From NCBI GenBank assembly GCA_949316495.1, contig OX439003.1:47999725-48063724 (forward strand): a DNA stretch of 64,000 nucleotides. The letters are read 5' to 3'. How positions within the stretch are numbered: position 1 is the stretch's first letter; each line of letters starts with the position of its first letter. The stretch comes from Amphiduros pacificus (taxonomy: Eukaryota > Annelida > Polychaeta > Phyllodocida > Hesionidae). The translations under genes and the position numbers were made by a program. Shown here piece after piece: positions 37,888-51,021 of the stretch. The notes below the pieces were generated by a model, which did no database searches, was not told the origin of the DNA, and was given only the letters and a program-made list of their open reading frames with translations.

Positions 37888-38574
37888 CTCCAGACCTGTG
37901 AGACACATGCTAATACTGAAATATTTGGAATTATTGCATTGCACTGGATACATTCATACATGCTTAGATACATAGCCATCTCTTGTGCTTCATTCTGTTT
38001 TGCTCAAGAGATGCCCACACCTCCCATTTTATAACATTTCCTCATCAAAGTATACAACCTATGAAATCAGTATTATTAAATAATGTAACAAACCATTGTT
38101 ATATTGATGGATGCCCAGTAGAGGCTAAAAAGCACATGGTTCCTGTTCAAAAAGTAAACAAGCCTCATTATGACGTCATTGAGATTCAGCCATATTGGAA
38201 AATGTTGTTAAAATTGTTATGGAGCTTTTCATCCCAAAAAGTCACACCCATTTCAGCACCTTAAATAGGTCCTTTCTTATTTATTAAAGTGGCATTTTAT
38301 CACAAAATACTTCAACTTCAAATGGGCAAATTTTTGTATTTATGTGTTATGGTGAAGATGGACTGAATGGAACATTTCCCTTTTCCTAAGTTTAAGAATT
38401 GGCAAAAAGGATGTGAGTGACCCACAATATTGGAGTGAAAGGGTAAAACAATGGTGTCTAATATATTCTCAAGGTTGGCTTCATGATCAACTTACTCAAA
38501 GTTTAAAATCCACGATAAAATTTTGAAATTGGTTCTATAGCTATACAAAACAAAAAACAAAAATATTTTCCATA
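37888..38574. other. Unannotated spacer
   Basis: An open frame at 37983-38264 has no recognisable motif or splice context. Nothing supported. Confidence 0.35.
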
Positions 38575-39213
<639 letters not shown>

Positions 39214-42076
39214 GTATTTTCTCCATTTGCCAAAAAAAATTATATGTTCTGACTTTCATATTGCTCAAATAGGATCCCAACATTATGATCCATTCTTTTT
39301 ATCATTTCTGCCAATACAAAAAATATTTCGATTCTATGTTCTGATGTGCATATTGTGAAGATTTGTAAACATTTTCAGCATGAAAAAAAATACTTGTCCC
39401 AAACAGGAATTGAACCCCAGATCTGAGCCATGTTGAAAAGTATTACTTGACCTTCTCACTGGTGGATCACACAAGTAGTCAACATCTTTATCAGTAATCT
39501 TTATAAGTTTTATAAAGGGAGACATTCCATAATTTCACACAGCAGCCTAAGTTAAATTTAAAGACTAAAATTTCCAAATATATGTCAAAAGTAATACAAA
39601 TAGATCAAGTAGATATCTATAACTCTTGTCTCATTTAAATCTAAGATACAATTTTAGTTGATTCTCTGTAGGTTGGTATATAATTTAGCATGTAATTATT
39701 TACATTAAATTGGTGTCTTATATAATGCCCAGACACATTCTATATAATTAACTTGAACTCATAAAACAGAAAATTGTCAGTGACTGTAGTGGTGCATATT
39801 TTACAGGAGAAGTCAGATGGAAAGAAGTCCGGCAGGATGTTAGTTTCATTAGGAGTTAATTTGTTGGTATGTACTGAATGAGTTCACTCATAACAGAAAT
39901 CAAGATAGCCAAATACTGGTTGAGAATGTGCTTGATTTCTCTTAATGGAAGTACACAACGACATACTCTTGTAAAATGCATAGAATTCGATCTCATGATA
40001 TTAAGAATATATTGCATGAAAGAAATATGGATCAATCACATAAACATACAGAGTAATTAGTATCCAATTAATCTCTCGGCGTCATTGATTGAATTTAACA
40101 TTTCTTGTTGTAGGTTATTTTTTTTTAGCTCTAAAAATTCTGCTTTCATTTTGTGATCTACAAGACCTTTGAAAAACATAAATCAACAGTCTATATACAT
40201 GCCATAATCTATGTGCTTACCCAGTCTACAACCAACAGGAATTAGAACCAGTTTTACCACTGTTTGAAGATTTGGAGGTCAATGTGATCAGCCTTATAAT
40301 AGAAATAACAGGAAAAAAATTGGATACCTTTTACTTTTATACCAACATTGGTATTACACTTTTGGAAACAATATTGGTCACAAATAATGCGATACTCACT
40401 GCTTTTTATCAAATATACAACACAATCCAGACACATTTCTTTAATATTAGTTCTGGTGTGACAGGGATGTTCCCTACTCCAGTGTTTACCTTCAAAGTAA
40501 GGTGCAAAATATGTCATGACCCCATCAGGAATTACAGTCACAGTTTTTAAACTTTTTTAAAAATAAGTAACCATTATTAACAGTTTCCTTTGTGTAAGAT
40601 TAGCTACTTATACTGAAAATAAGAACAATATGTCTCCTCTTGGTTTATAATTAAAAATCGTTTATGTGATGACCAGATGTAATATTTAAATGAACAACAA
40701 AACCAGTAGATTTCAATTTGTAATTGTTTTTGTATTGATGTGTACCAGTTGTAATAGTACAATGAAGTCGACAACATATTGGACAAGTACTGCTGATAAT
40801 TCATAGACACATGTCCACTTTAATTCTGTTGCACAGTTGTAGTGACTAAGATACCAAAAATATCTTGCACCTCTTGACATTTATCTTACTGTTTTATGTA
40901 TTCTTCTTCTATTATATCATTATTATTTGAGGTACTGGAAGGTCACTTCCATAACCTCTTAGAATTCACTGTGTCTGTTCTATGTCCATGTGTTTGTGTG
41001 TATGCATGTGTGTTTTTTTACCGTTCGTTTTTCCCCTCTAGTGGAACTGTGTAATGAAAAAGATACTGGATTTCTTTATATATGAAGCATCTATATGAAG
41101 ATGATGAGTAACTGTTGTAATTGGCAACATTAGACCTACATCATTACATCAAATATCAACCAGCATAATGCACATAGTATTTATTGTATTTATGGGTGTT
41201 GTTAGTGAGTGTCCTCTGGTGGCAGATTTTTTTAGGGAACTTTTTATGCCAAAATGGAACATTTTCAAAAAAGAATGGGAAAAATGCTCTACTGTTAAAA
41301 AGAGTTCCCTTTTCATTAAAAGTCATGAAATGACATTTTATGATATTCATTTTTGTAATAAAATTATTTAATTATCAGAATGGAATTCCTTTGATTATAT
41401 TGAAAGCTGCATATCTTTTTAACTCATAAAAAGTGGTGTAGTAATATGTCACTGCTCCAAAATTTATTTTGTTATGTCAAAATGTTAAAGAGAAAAAATC
41501 CTGCAGATTGAGGGACCATAGTAACGGATTTCCAAACAACTTTGTTAAAATGATCTTAATAATATTAAAAGATTTTCTATTTTTCAAAAAACACTAGAGG
41601 TGAATTTTCTTCCCACAAAGAAATGAAACAAACACACTAAAACAAGCCTACTGCTATTGTGTAATCTGCAGAACTAATTTGCTTGTCTTCATTTCTCATC
41701 AAAACTATCATCAAGGAAAATTAGGATAAAATAATCATACCTAATAATTCAAATATTGTAGTGGTTAAATATTGATTAATGTCATTAATGCTTTTATTTG
41801 AATAAGGAATGTATTTTTACACCGAAATGTACCAATTCCCACCAAGTATAGTATTTTGGTTATATACTCCTCTGCCACTAGGGGGCACTCATTGAAAAGA
41901 CCCATAAATACCCTTAAGGAATCTGCATGTAGCCATGTAAACTATTACCTTTGACACCAGAGATTATTACAGTACCATTTATGACATTTATCATAAGGTA
42001 TCCTTGGATAACAACTCATTTTCTATTCTGAAATGGCAAGGTTGTAGTGGAAATCTCGATTATAAATATTTTTAAG
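39214..42076. other. Unannotated AT-rich region
   Basis: A minus-strand segment at about 39370-39480 contains a B-box-like GGGGTTCAATTCCTG with a T run after it, but there is no matching tRNA 5' half. Otherwise no gene seen. Confidence 0.4.
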
Positions 42077-42222
42077 ACTGACAACAGATGAAATCATTGG
42101 CAATGGGCTATTTACTGTTTTTTACTGCTGGCTTTGAAACAATCGCATGGCTGTATTTTATCTCTGTAAATATGGATGTCCAACAGAAAATTCAGAGAGA
42201 AACAGCTTTACTTGATGATAAG
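42077..42222 (+). pseudogene. Cytochrome P450 exon remnant (I-helix region)
   Basis: After an acceptor-like TTTTTAAG the frame reads LTTDEIIGNGLF, then shifts, then FTAGFETIAW ... SVNMDVQQKIQRETALLDDK and ends at a donor AAG|GTGAGA. This is the P450 I-helix (AGxET) and the conserved NPDVQxKLxxE segment that follows it, of CYP3-like type. The shift is explained by a 10-base duplication (TTTACTGTTT repeated before TTTACTGCTGG). About five residues are missing between the AGFET motif and NMDVQ. No ExxR or heme-binding exon was found nearby, so this is a lone broken exon. Confidence 0.65.
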
Positions 42223-44252
42223 GTGAGATTTATTGTTATTCTGGTATTGTTTTCTTAATAATAATCCTATGATGTCCGTATGCACATCCGGTTTAATGAC
42301 CAAGCATGCCAGTCAAGACAATGGTGGGATACAATAGCAATTATTTAGACCAATGAGAGAGCAGCTAACAAATGACTAACAAAAGTGTCCATAATAAAAA
42401 TGGCAGGAAGTGATGATCCCATATGACTATATTTCAGCATCGATTTATACATTTAATTAAATAACAGCATAACAGCAACAAAACAATAGACATGATATCA
42501 TATAAATGTTGTTGCTGTCACCTCTTTCTTATTATACATCATTAATGATGCCTCAATACCATTATACTTAATGGCTCAAGACTGTTATACTTCATTAATG
42601 TTGAGGCATAATATTGAGGCACATCCAACATCAACTTTGCATTTTGTTAATTAACATAAGATATTTGAGCTTGTTATTTCTAATCTAATTTCAGATACCC
42701 TTGACTTTTAATAGAATGCTTATGCCCAATACATGAGAGGGGGTTTGGATAAAGGCTTAGAAACTTAGAAATGTAAGATGACTTCAATATCCATGCTAAA
42801 TGAATGAATGGAAAATGAAAATATGAAACTAAATTGACTGTAAATTCAACAAAGGAAACTATTGTTGTGTTCTTAGACCTCGAGTGTTTACTATCCTGAG
42901 TATAAAACCCAAAATTGCATAAGCCAAACTGATGCAATTGTCATTATACATGAAAATGTAAATACTCTTGAATACAACAAGACTCCAAACTTGGACATAT
43001 TGCTTCTGTAAATAATTGTAAGTTCACCACATGGTTTTCCCAAACACAGGATTGTGTACTTGTCATGTATCCTGGGAGAAGATATTCCTAAGGCGCATAC
43101 GCACATCTAGACATTGGTAATTTATCAAACATTGCCTAAAATGAAGGAAAGTATATTTCTAAATGAGCCGTTTATATGTCTGCACTGGTGGCAGGGACTT
43201 GTGACCGAAAGATCTTGTTTTGGAGGAAAACCAAAACCAAGCTCAGTACACTTGTTAAGAAATGAATTATCTGTTGGTCTGATATATATCACGATAAGCC
43301 TATCCTCTCTTAAGCATATAAAGCTGTGAGTGAAATATGGGTCTAGTTTGATGGGAGAAGACAATGGCTCACATGTGCATACATCACTTCTTAGAAATGG
43401 TGTTAATGCCTCCATAATAAGTTTTCCATGTTTTGTTTATTTCACTGTTTTATCAGTATTAACATAATGGAATTAAGAATTTCTGCATTTCAAAAGCATG
43501 AAGAACATTCAAATTATTTTATATTGTCAAATATATCCATGATTCGAATGAAGAAATATGTGCAGTAATAATACTCAGGTGTTTGCATGTTGATTTCCCA
43601 CTATTTTAAGACATATGAAAGTGACCACACATCCCAATTTTCTCTGAAAGCAAGTGTTCTCACATTATTAGCATAAAAGTTAAAAAGTCTGACCTCTCCG
43701 GAACACCTATCTTGGCTTTTGGTGATTGGAGAACACTACTCTCATAATAATTCAATTTTTTAGAATCCAGTGAAGACTCCTACATGTGGATGACACAGTA
43801 GGCACCATGGGGTGATGCCAAGGTTGCTGATAGTATAGAGAAATGGCGTCAATTTTGAAAATGCACAAAAAAGTCAGTGCACTCAGATTTGGATGCACTT
43901 AGGACATGAATTATCTGTTGAATCATGTGTTGGTACATGAAGCCTACACCCTGCTAGTTATAATCATCTGTTTGGTTCATTTTCATACAGTTTTATTTAC
44001 TTCCATTGCATGCTTATACATTCTCATGTTATCATACTAGTCTTGTTAAATTTGTTTCTGTTAGTCATTCCAGTTGTTAAACATAGCATAGTAAGGTCCT
44101 AACAGCAGCACAAGGTGCAGAGCAAGCCTGTCAAACACAGTACCATCGCGGCCCTCGGTTAACAGTGGATAAATGTTTTAAAATCAGCTTATCGATAAAG
44201 GAATAAATGATTATAAATTTTAATAATACTTTTAATATTATCATTTTACAAA
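42223..44252. other. Unannotated region; contains copy 1 of a CCAAT-bearing repeat
   Basis: A segment at about 42,320-42,415 (GACAATGGTGGGA, GACCAATGAGAGAGCAGCTAA, AAGTGTCCATAATAAA) is related to 48,041-48,135. No gene found in the remainder. Confidence 0.45.
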
Positions 44253-47099
44253 TTAAAGCCATCCCCATATTGGTGCAGCCATTATCCAGGTTCCATGTGA
44301 ATAATTGAAGTTAACATGGTTTGCATTTGAAGTGCTACACATTCTAATACAGCACTTCTTCATTGCTAGATTGTAGTTAAATCCATTGTAACCAAGTTGG
44401 CAAGTGGACGCTGCACATTGCTCATAACTATTTTCAGGAATGCAGGTGTGGAACATGCATTCTAGTATTGTTGTGGTGTGTGTTCTTCTCAATTGAATAA
44501 GACCATCTTCACAAGTATCTATAACATATTATTATGATAGTATAATTGTATATCAATCACATTTTTAGTAATTACTATGACCAACACGAATGTTATTAAA
44601 GGATAGTTATTATAACTATTCAATTTGAAACAATTAATAGTGGCAATTGATTTGAGAAATCAAACATTTCAAGACAATACTATTTCGCCATCACACGCAT
44701 TCGTTTAATTTTTTACAATCTCTTGAGATTTATTGTTCTCTATGATTTCTAGAATTGGTATGTATATTAGAATTGTTGAAAATGACTTTCTTAAAATTCC
44801 TCAAATTCTAAACCTCTGCATACCTATTATATTTTTTTTGTATTCTACATATCATATGAAGACAATTTCAATTTTTATGTGCTATCAAATGGCACATACC
44901 TGGAATGTATGTGGAGTAGATGGACCATCCCGGATCTGCTACATCAATCTGAAATTTGCCTGTCTGACAGTGAACTAACTCACAGATGCTGGTTCCTGGT
45001 TGGTAGTTAAGTGTGTCAATTCCTGACATACGTGCCAAGTTGACACATTCATCCAAATCAAAAGTGGTATTTTTTGCACTCATAGGACAAAACGACTTAG
45101 ATTTAAATTTCTCATCGATGACCAACACGAAGTCTGGAAAAAAAATTTTTTTGATGAATTCTTGTTTGTATGTATTGTTTGCATGTATTATTATCATTAC
45201 GTGTAAGACTAATTAGATATTAGGATACATTATTTGACAAACTTTCAGCCATCTTTGTTACGGTACATTTACAGCTCGGCAAGAGCTATCTCAAAAGATT
45301 TTGACTGCTACAATTCACCCTGTTCAACATTCTATTTGCAGATCACACAATGTTTTCCTTAAATAAAGTTGAATATTCACATGTATCATGTATATTGAGT
45401 TTGAATAAGAATTATATATCAAATAGACGTTATTGTGATATATTTCTTACATCCTCTGATAATTGAGCATTTTGTTTTCTGATAATTCAAAACCACTGGA
45501 AAATTTCAAAATTTCAAAATAAGAAAGCAATGCATTCTATTTCTGAGGTTATAAACTTTTAGTGACGATAAATCTATAACATGCACTTGATATATTGTGA
45601 ACAAATGTGAGTAGCATTGGATGAGTGTGAAACCATGGATTGTTTAATGCTTGAATCCTTTTGTGAAAATTTTGATGTTCAACATCTACCTTTTTGATGA
45701 GAAGAATATACAGACCATGGCAGGTCTGTTTTGACCAAATTGAAATCACCTGGCTGACAGTCGACCAGCTCACAGGTAGCAGAACTTGACAGGTAATTGA
45801 ATGTATTACTGCCTCTTTCCAAGGAAATCAAAGAGCACTCAAACTTGTTATCACTGGAATATGTACCCGACGATAAACAATTTGATTTATGCTTGTATAG
45901 TGCACTTGCTATTGTAGAAAAGGGTATTACTGAATCTAAAATATAAAGATTATGTAAAAAAACATTGTTTTTGACATGATGGCAATTATTTAAATGTTAA
46001 ATTGTAGTTTGCAATATTAATCAAATTTGTTATAACTTGTACCCTGAGACATTAAGAGTAATACTATTTTTAATGTGTTTTAATGTTTAAATCTGGTCTC
46101 ACAGGAGAATGTCACTTTGATAGGATTCACTTCTATTAAGAATAATAATTATTGATCTTTGCAATATTGAAGAGTCACAGGTCTTCTTTTGAAGTTTAAT
46201 AAAAAAATAAATTAAACTTAAATCAAATGATACCTTTGATGAGGAAGAAATCATCAGATGTGTTATATAAGAAAGAGGTTCCAGGTATTATTTGTTTAGG
46301 GATTGAATTGCTCCTCACTTGTAACCCTGCACATTCTTTATTATAAACACATTTAGAAAATTCCTTAGATAAAGGTTCAGTGTCCATAATGCCAATGTTT
46401 CCTACCGTCCTTGCTGATGTGGTGAGACAGCCTTGAAATCTTTCTGAAATATTAATTATTCCTCTTTTAGTAAGATATCTAAGGTTGAATAGGGTTGTGA
46501 GTACATTCTACAAAAATTGTGTTGGGGCAAAATAGTTTGGTATAGTCGTAGCCAAAGCACTGAAAATAGTTTGCTGTAAATTACTTTGAATTGCTTCAAA
46601 ATCTCTCAAGGGGCCAAACGCAAAATGAACATATTCCATAAAAGCCAAGTATAAATCATTCATTTATATGCTGTTTATATACACTGGGGAAATACAAAAT
46701 ACTACAAGAACTGATGAGTTTGTTTGTTTGGTATTTTACATCACTTTCAACATTATTTCAGTCATTTCATGATGGGACCTACTTGTAGCAAATATAGTCC
46801 TGCTGTCATGTCACAGTTCTTTGACATGACAACCCACTGGGTCATATTTTTACATGGACATATGGTTATCCCTTTGGCACGGGCCACAGTTCATGTGTGA
46901 AATTGTATCATGATAAGATATACGATCTGATGAGAATTTGAAAAAGATTGGGCCTTCAGTTATCAATTATGACCATAATTGAATTAATCTTAATTATTAA
47001 AAATGAATTAATCTTAATATCATTTAACATAGAGTATTAAATACCTGCCATGGAACTCATTATCCAAAGTGAGCACAGCAAACCAATCCAAATGTCCAT
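44253..47099 (-). CDS. Secreted protein of four PAN/apple-like modules (five coding exons, 336 aa)
   Basis: Exons (minus): 47099-47045, 46443-46234, 45935-45690, 45133-44900, 44518-44253. All four introns are GT-AG and all are phase 1, and the phases close to give 336 residues. Residues 1-19 are a signal peptide (MDIWIGLLCSLWIMSSMAG). Exons 2-5 each encode one cysteine-containing module of 70-88 residues. Modules 3 and 4 are clear duplicates: TFNYLSSSATCELVDCQPG and TLNYQPGTSICELVHCQTG, each ending in W-S-V/I-Y-S. Module 5 has DTCEDG ... CMFHTC ... GFNYN ... KKCCIRMC. The pattern fits diverged PAN/apple domains. No membrane segment is seen, so it is secreted. It lies about 8 kb upstream of the other PAN-module gene, on the same strand. 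Ortholog and function unknown. Confidence 0.87.
46712..46920 (-). mobile_element. SINE fragment, same family, tRNA head missing
   Basis: Matches the body and tail of the copy at 37.6 kb (tail GTTTGTTTGTTTGGTATTTTAC, CATTATTTCAGTCATTTCATGATG, TGACATGACAACCCA). It lies in intron 1 of the four-PAN gene. Confidence 0.85.
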
Positions 47100-47111
47100 T
47101 GAAACTTTTTT

Positions 47112-48300
47112 TCTGAAAATAGAATTGTTTAAGTCTTGCAAATTATGAATGTAACTATGATTGAAAATCTTAGTAAACAGCAAATTGACATACTAAGGTT
47201 AGTCAATAGAATTTATGTCGAACAACTATGATATGTGAACCAATGATAAATATTTGAGGCAAATTTTAAGAGACTAAATTCAGCATGTGTCTGTTCTTGT
47301 TCTTATAAATAATCACAAATAATCCCTCTCTAAACCTCTCTTAGAGTACAATGTTCGAAACAGACAACAAAATGTAGAATTATGACACATCATATTTGTT
47401 GTAGTTCCACTGTAGTTCATTCCAGATGGTATTTACTTTCATTGAATATTTATGGTTCACATTTGGTTATGGTTTTGGCATTTACTTATTCTTTTTTGAG
47501 TTCCAAATATATGTTTAACGTCTGATCACAATTACACACGCTTCGATAAGCTTTGACACAAAAGATCATTTCATTTTGTGTTAGAATCATCATGATATTT
47601 ATGGCAAAATTGCATTAGTGACAGTGATATTTATGGCAAAATTGCATTAGTGACTATTGTGTTCTTAAACATACCTTGTTATATAAGTGGAGGTTGCTGA
47701 AAGGGCCTTACAAAACACCATTTACGTACCTTAAAGGCACTAAATAACCGTAATGTGTCAATGTTAAGAATCCATTCATTTGATATCACTGCTTTTTGTG
47801 AAATATTCAACACGCAACTGGTGACTGGTGAGCAGCCAAAAACAGTTGGGCAGATTGTGCAATAGCTTGCCATTCCAGAGTAAATTCCATCGCATCATAC
47901 TGTAAACACTGTCATGGTGTAAACAGGTGTTTGGAACTTAATGACTGTGATAAAAAGGAAATAATTGAATGGTTTTCCAATTAACAGGTTGCAAAATTTA
48001 TTAATAATACTATGAGCGCGGCACGAGCACTTGGCAGCTGAGACAATGGTGGGAGACAATGGTAGTTATTTTGACCAATCAAAGAGCAGCTAAGAGACGA
48101 TTACAAGAAGTGTCCATAGTAAATGGAAAAGCGGCGATCACCATGTGTCTACATTTTAATAAGACCAAATATCTTTGTATACAGTTATAATAAATTATAA
48201 GATAGCAAAGTAAAACTCACCATGATTGGTTCTTCTGTGTTGCTTTCAATGACAAATGCTTAAGTTGTACTGCTTTCGTTAACCCCTAGAATGCATAGTG
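47112..48300 (-). other. 5' region of the four-PAN gene, with a possible non-coding first exon
   Basis: A good acceptor (ATTTTCAG) lies 13 bases before the ATG. Upstream on the same strand a strong donor (CATG|GTGAGT at about 48222) could end a 5' UTR exon. Between them are a 33-base direct repeat (ATTTATGGCAAAATTGCATT, about 47595-47655) and copy 2 of the CCAAT-bearing repeat (about 48,041-48,135). Confidence 0.4.
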
Positions 48301-49079
48301 ATCAGGCATATAATTACGCATATAATAAAGTCATTTATTGTCGTGCATGGATTGGGCTAAATCATAAAAGCTAATGTACCATAACTTGAAAAAAAATAAC
48401 ATAGCTTAGTCTAAATGTCAAAGGTACTCTTAATAAAATTGATGATTAATATTTATGAAATAGAGAGTTGCCCATGGTGGTCCAGTTCAGCTGACATTTG
48501 AGTTTAAATTTCCAATACTCATAATTTTGTACAGGAAATAAATGATTTCATCTAAACATTTTCTGTGGACCATATAACCAAAAGATATCAAAGTAAAATT
48601 GGGAGAACCATGCTTGTTTCAGATTTACAGAATGAAAACATAACATAATGATATAATCCTGACATACAAAAAGTTTAATCATTTGTTTAGTAAATACTGA
48701 AAAAAATTGTTTGAATCAAGCATGGGCGAAATCTAACATTAAGAATGTGTATTTTAAAACTATAATTGCCATGAGATAATTCGTGCAGAAATGTATTACC
48801 CCTGTGCTTAAAACAGAACAGAAACCTTTCGTTGAAGCCTATTAAAAAATAGTCTGGATCATGTATCCTCACATACATCAAATATAATACTACATGTGCT
48901 GAGACATTTAACATAATTTCATTTAACTTGCATATCAATGCTTCATCTCTCAAAAGTCCTAAGCAATGTTTTTATTGTATTGTGACTACTAACATTGATG
49001 AACAGTTACTCAGCCTCAAAAGAATATTTGGGATTGATTCTGCCTCTGATACGATTTGCTAGAATTCATTGTGCACTAT
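48301..49079. other. Unannotated spacer
   Basis: No feature supported. Confidence 0.35.
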
Positions 49080-50798
49080 ACATATTGAGGGTAGAGAATC
49101 TGCATGATGTTCCTATCTGATCACAGCCAATCTCACACTCCTATAACACAGACTGACCAACAGGGAAGGAGCCCTCCTAAAGGCCTGCATATTACCAGCA
49201 TCTTACTTCAGGGGATATGGTGTGGCTTTCATTCAGGCTGAAAAAGCCACCCCATATTATGTTAGATGTTAGCAGAATGGAAGCAGGCAGTGCATGCAGA
49301 GCCCAGGTGTAAATATTGCAGCTTCTTAATATCTGATCTTGGACGACCAGCAAGAAGGCCATTTCCATAATCTACGGTAGATGTAACAAAAGCATGAGTT
49401 AATGTTACAGTTATCTTCTCGTCTAAAGAATGTCTAATAGCTGCCAAATTTCTAATGTGGTAATGCCTCTTTTTGCACATTTTCTTGATTTTGCTTTCAT
49501 GTCTATTTTGGAATCAAAAGTGATACCAAGGTCAACAACTGACTCACTAGGTCACCTAGTCTGACAACATTAGAGATATTGTTAGCAGCAGTACCATAAC
49601 TGTCAGTACAGATGAGCATCTCAGTTTTACCATCATTTACTTCTATCATGTTTGAGATCAAGAATGTTCTGACCTCACTGACACATTCAATGACCCTAAT
49701 AGCCTTTTAGAGTCATGCTTATTTTCATCAACCAATTTTAAGAAAAATTTGGACTGGGTTGACTTTCAATAAAAAGTATTTATTTCTCTGCATGTTATAT
49801 AATTCTTTATTAATGTGAAGTCAAGCCTTCTCTTGCGAGTATTCCCATGTTTAATTTGGTCATTCATCCAAGGCACTGGTTTGCGTTGAGACACCTAACA
49901 TTTTTTTAGGGGAGCATGTTTATCCATCAAGGATGTAAGCTTCTTATCATAGAAATCCACCATGTCATGTAGGGATAGATGTTCCCATCTAGAAGTTTGA
50001 CATGTGATAGATTTGATATCGTCCCTAAGGGATTGAAGGTCCATACCCCTATAGTTCCTGTAACTGATGGCTTTTTAGTGGCTTTAGGATATATGATATC
50101 AAGGCACAGTCTAATCATCTTATGATCAGATATGAATTCATCAACTCAGTGGCTCTTGAGAAACGTATTCCCCTTGAAAGTAATTAGATCAAGGGTATTT
50201 CCTAACCTATGGGTTGGTTCATTGATACATTGATTTATGTCAATGGTTGATAAGATGTCATTAAACTTTCTGACATCAGGTTTGGCTGGTTTCTCATCAA
50301 CATGGAACTTGTAGTCACCAAGGAAAATGACCTCATGACTAAAAGGGCCATAGTGGGCAACTAATTGAGTAAATTGAAGAGATAACAGTGTGTCATGGTG
50401 GATTGAGTTGCAGGTTTCTAAAGTAAGCCTAAATTGGGCTGGGAAGAGTTCAATATTTTGCTCCAAAACAATATAAAAAACTTCATGCAATGGCATATTG
50501 TAAAGCACTTCAATTTTGGGAGGGCGATAAGAAAGAAATTTATGCTTGCTAACGACCCACATGAATTGAAAGTGTGCATAGGCTAAGAGCAGAGAAGTAA
50601 GTAGTTTGTGGAATGTCCCACAAACCTTAAATATTCATATCATTGTTAATGAAATTTTCATAACATGAACATATACAAACAAAATTATGACAATGAAAAA
50701 TCATTTTAATTCTATCTGTATAATCACACAGCGCAAACCTGCATCATCAATTATTTTCCTCATTTATTATCTTGAACCTTCAATTTTAACAAAGTTTA
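49080..50798 (-). mobile_element. LINE, 3' part (endonuclease and RT C-terminus), left of the Gypsy insertion
   Basis: On the minus strand, 50562-50146 encodes the end of an AP-endonuclease domain: HEVIFLGDYKFHVDEKPAKPDVRKFND, INEPTHRLGNTLDLITF. A linker-like stretch follows (MIRLCLDIIYPKATKKP, near 50118). Then the sequence jumps to the end of the RT (VNDGKTEMLI near 49650; HIRNLAAIRHSLDEK ... THAFVTSTVDYGNGLLAGRP at 49480-49262). Most of the RT palm is missing, so this copy is internally deleted, with stops and frame changes. It is CR1/L2-like. Its 5' part lies on the far side of the Gypsy element. Confidence 0.85.
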
Positions 50799-50803
50799 AT
50801 GTC

Positions 50804-50977
50804 TGTAGAATATAGTACATGCAATACTGTCCTCTGGTGGACATAACAGAACCGCCACTAGGTGACACTGTAGAATAGAACAAATAAAACGTTCAATATG
50901 GCTTCCTACTGCTAGACATGCTGTTGAGTCATTTTGTCTCATATTTGTACTTATGTAGCCTTCCCACAGACATTACA
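50804..50977 (+). repeat. Left LTR of the Gypsy element
   Basis: 174 bases, TG...CA ends, with an AATAAA near 50882. The right LTR at 55867-56040 has the same length and, by eye, the same sequence. Confidence 0.96.
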
Positions 50978-51021
50978 TGGTGTCAGAAGTGGTCAACTAG
51001 TTCAGTAAGAACCCAGGGAAG

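Noticed and set aside
39370-39480. tRNA-like segment with a good B box
   Set aside because: No matching 5' half or acceptor stem; at best a tRNA-derived scrap.
40254-40550. Open frames that faintly recall the P450 region after the K helix
   Set aside because: Opposite strand to the P450 exon remnant and no firm motif; too weak.
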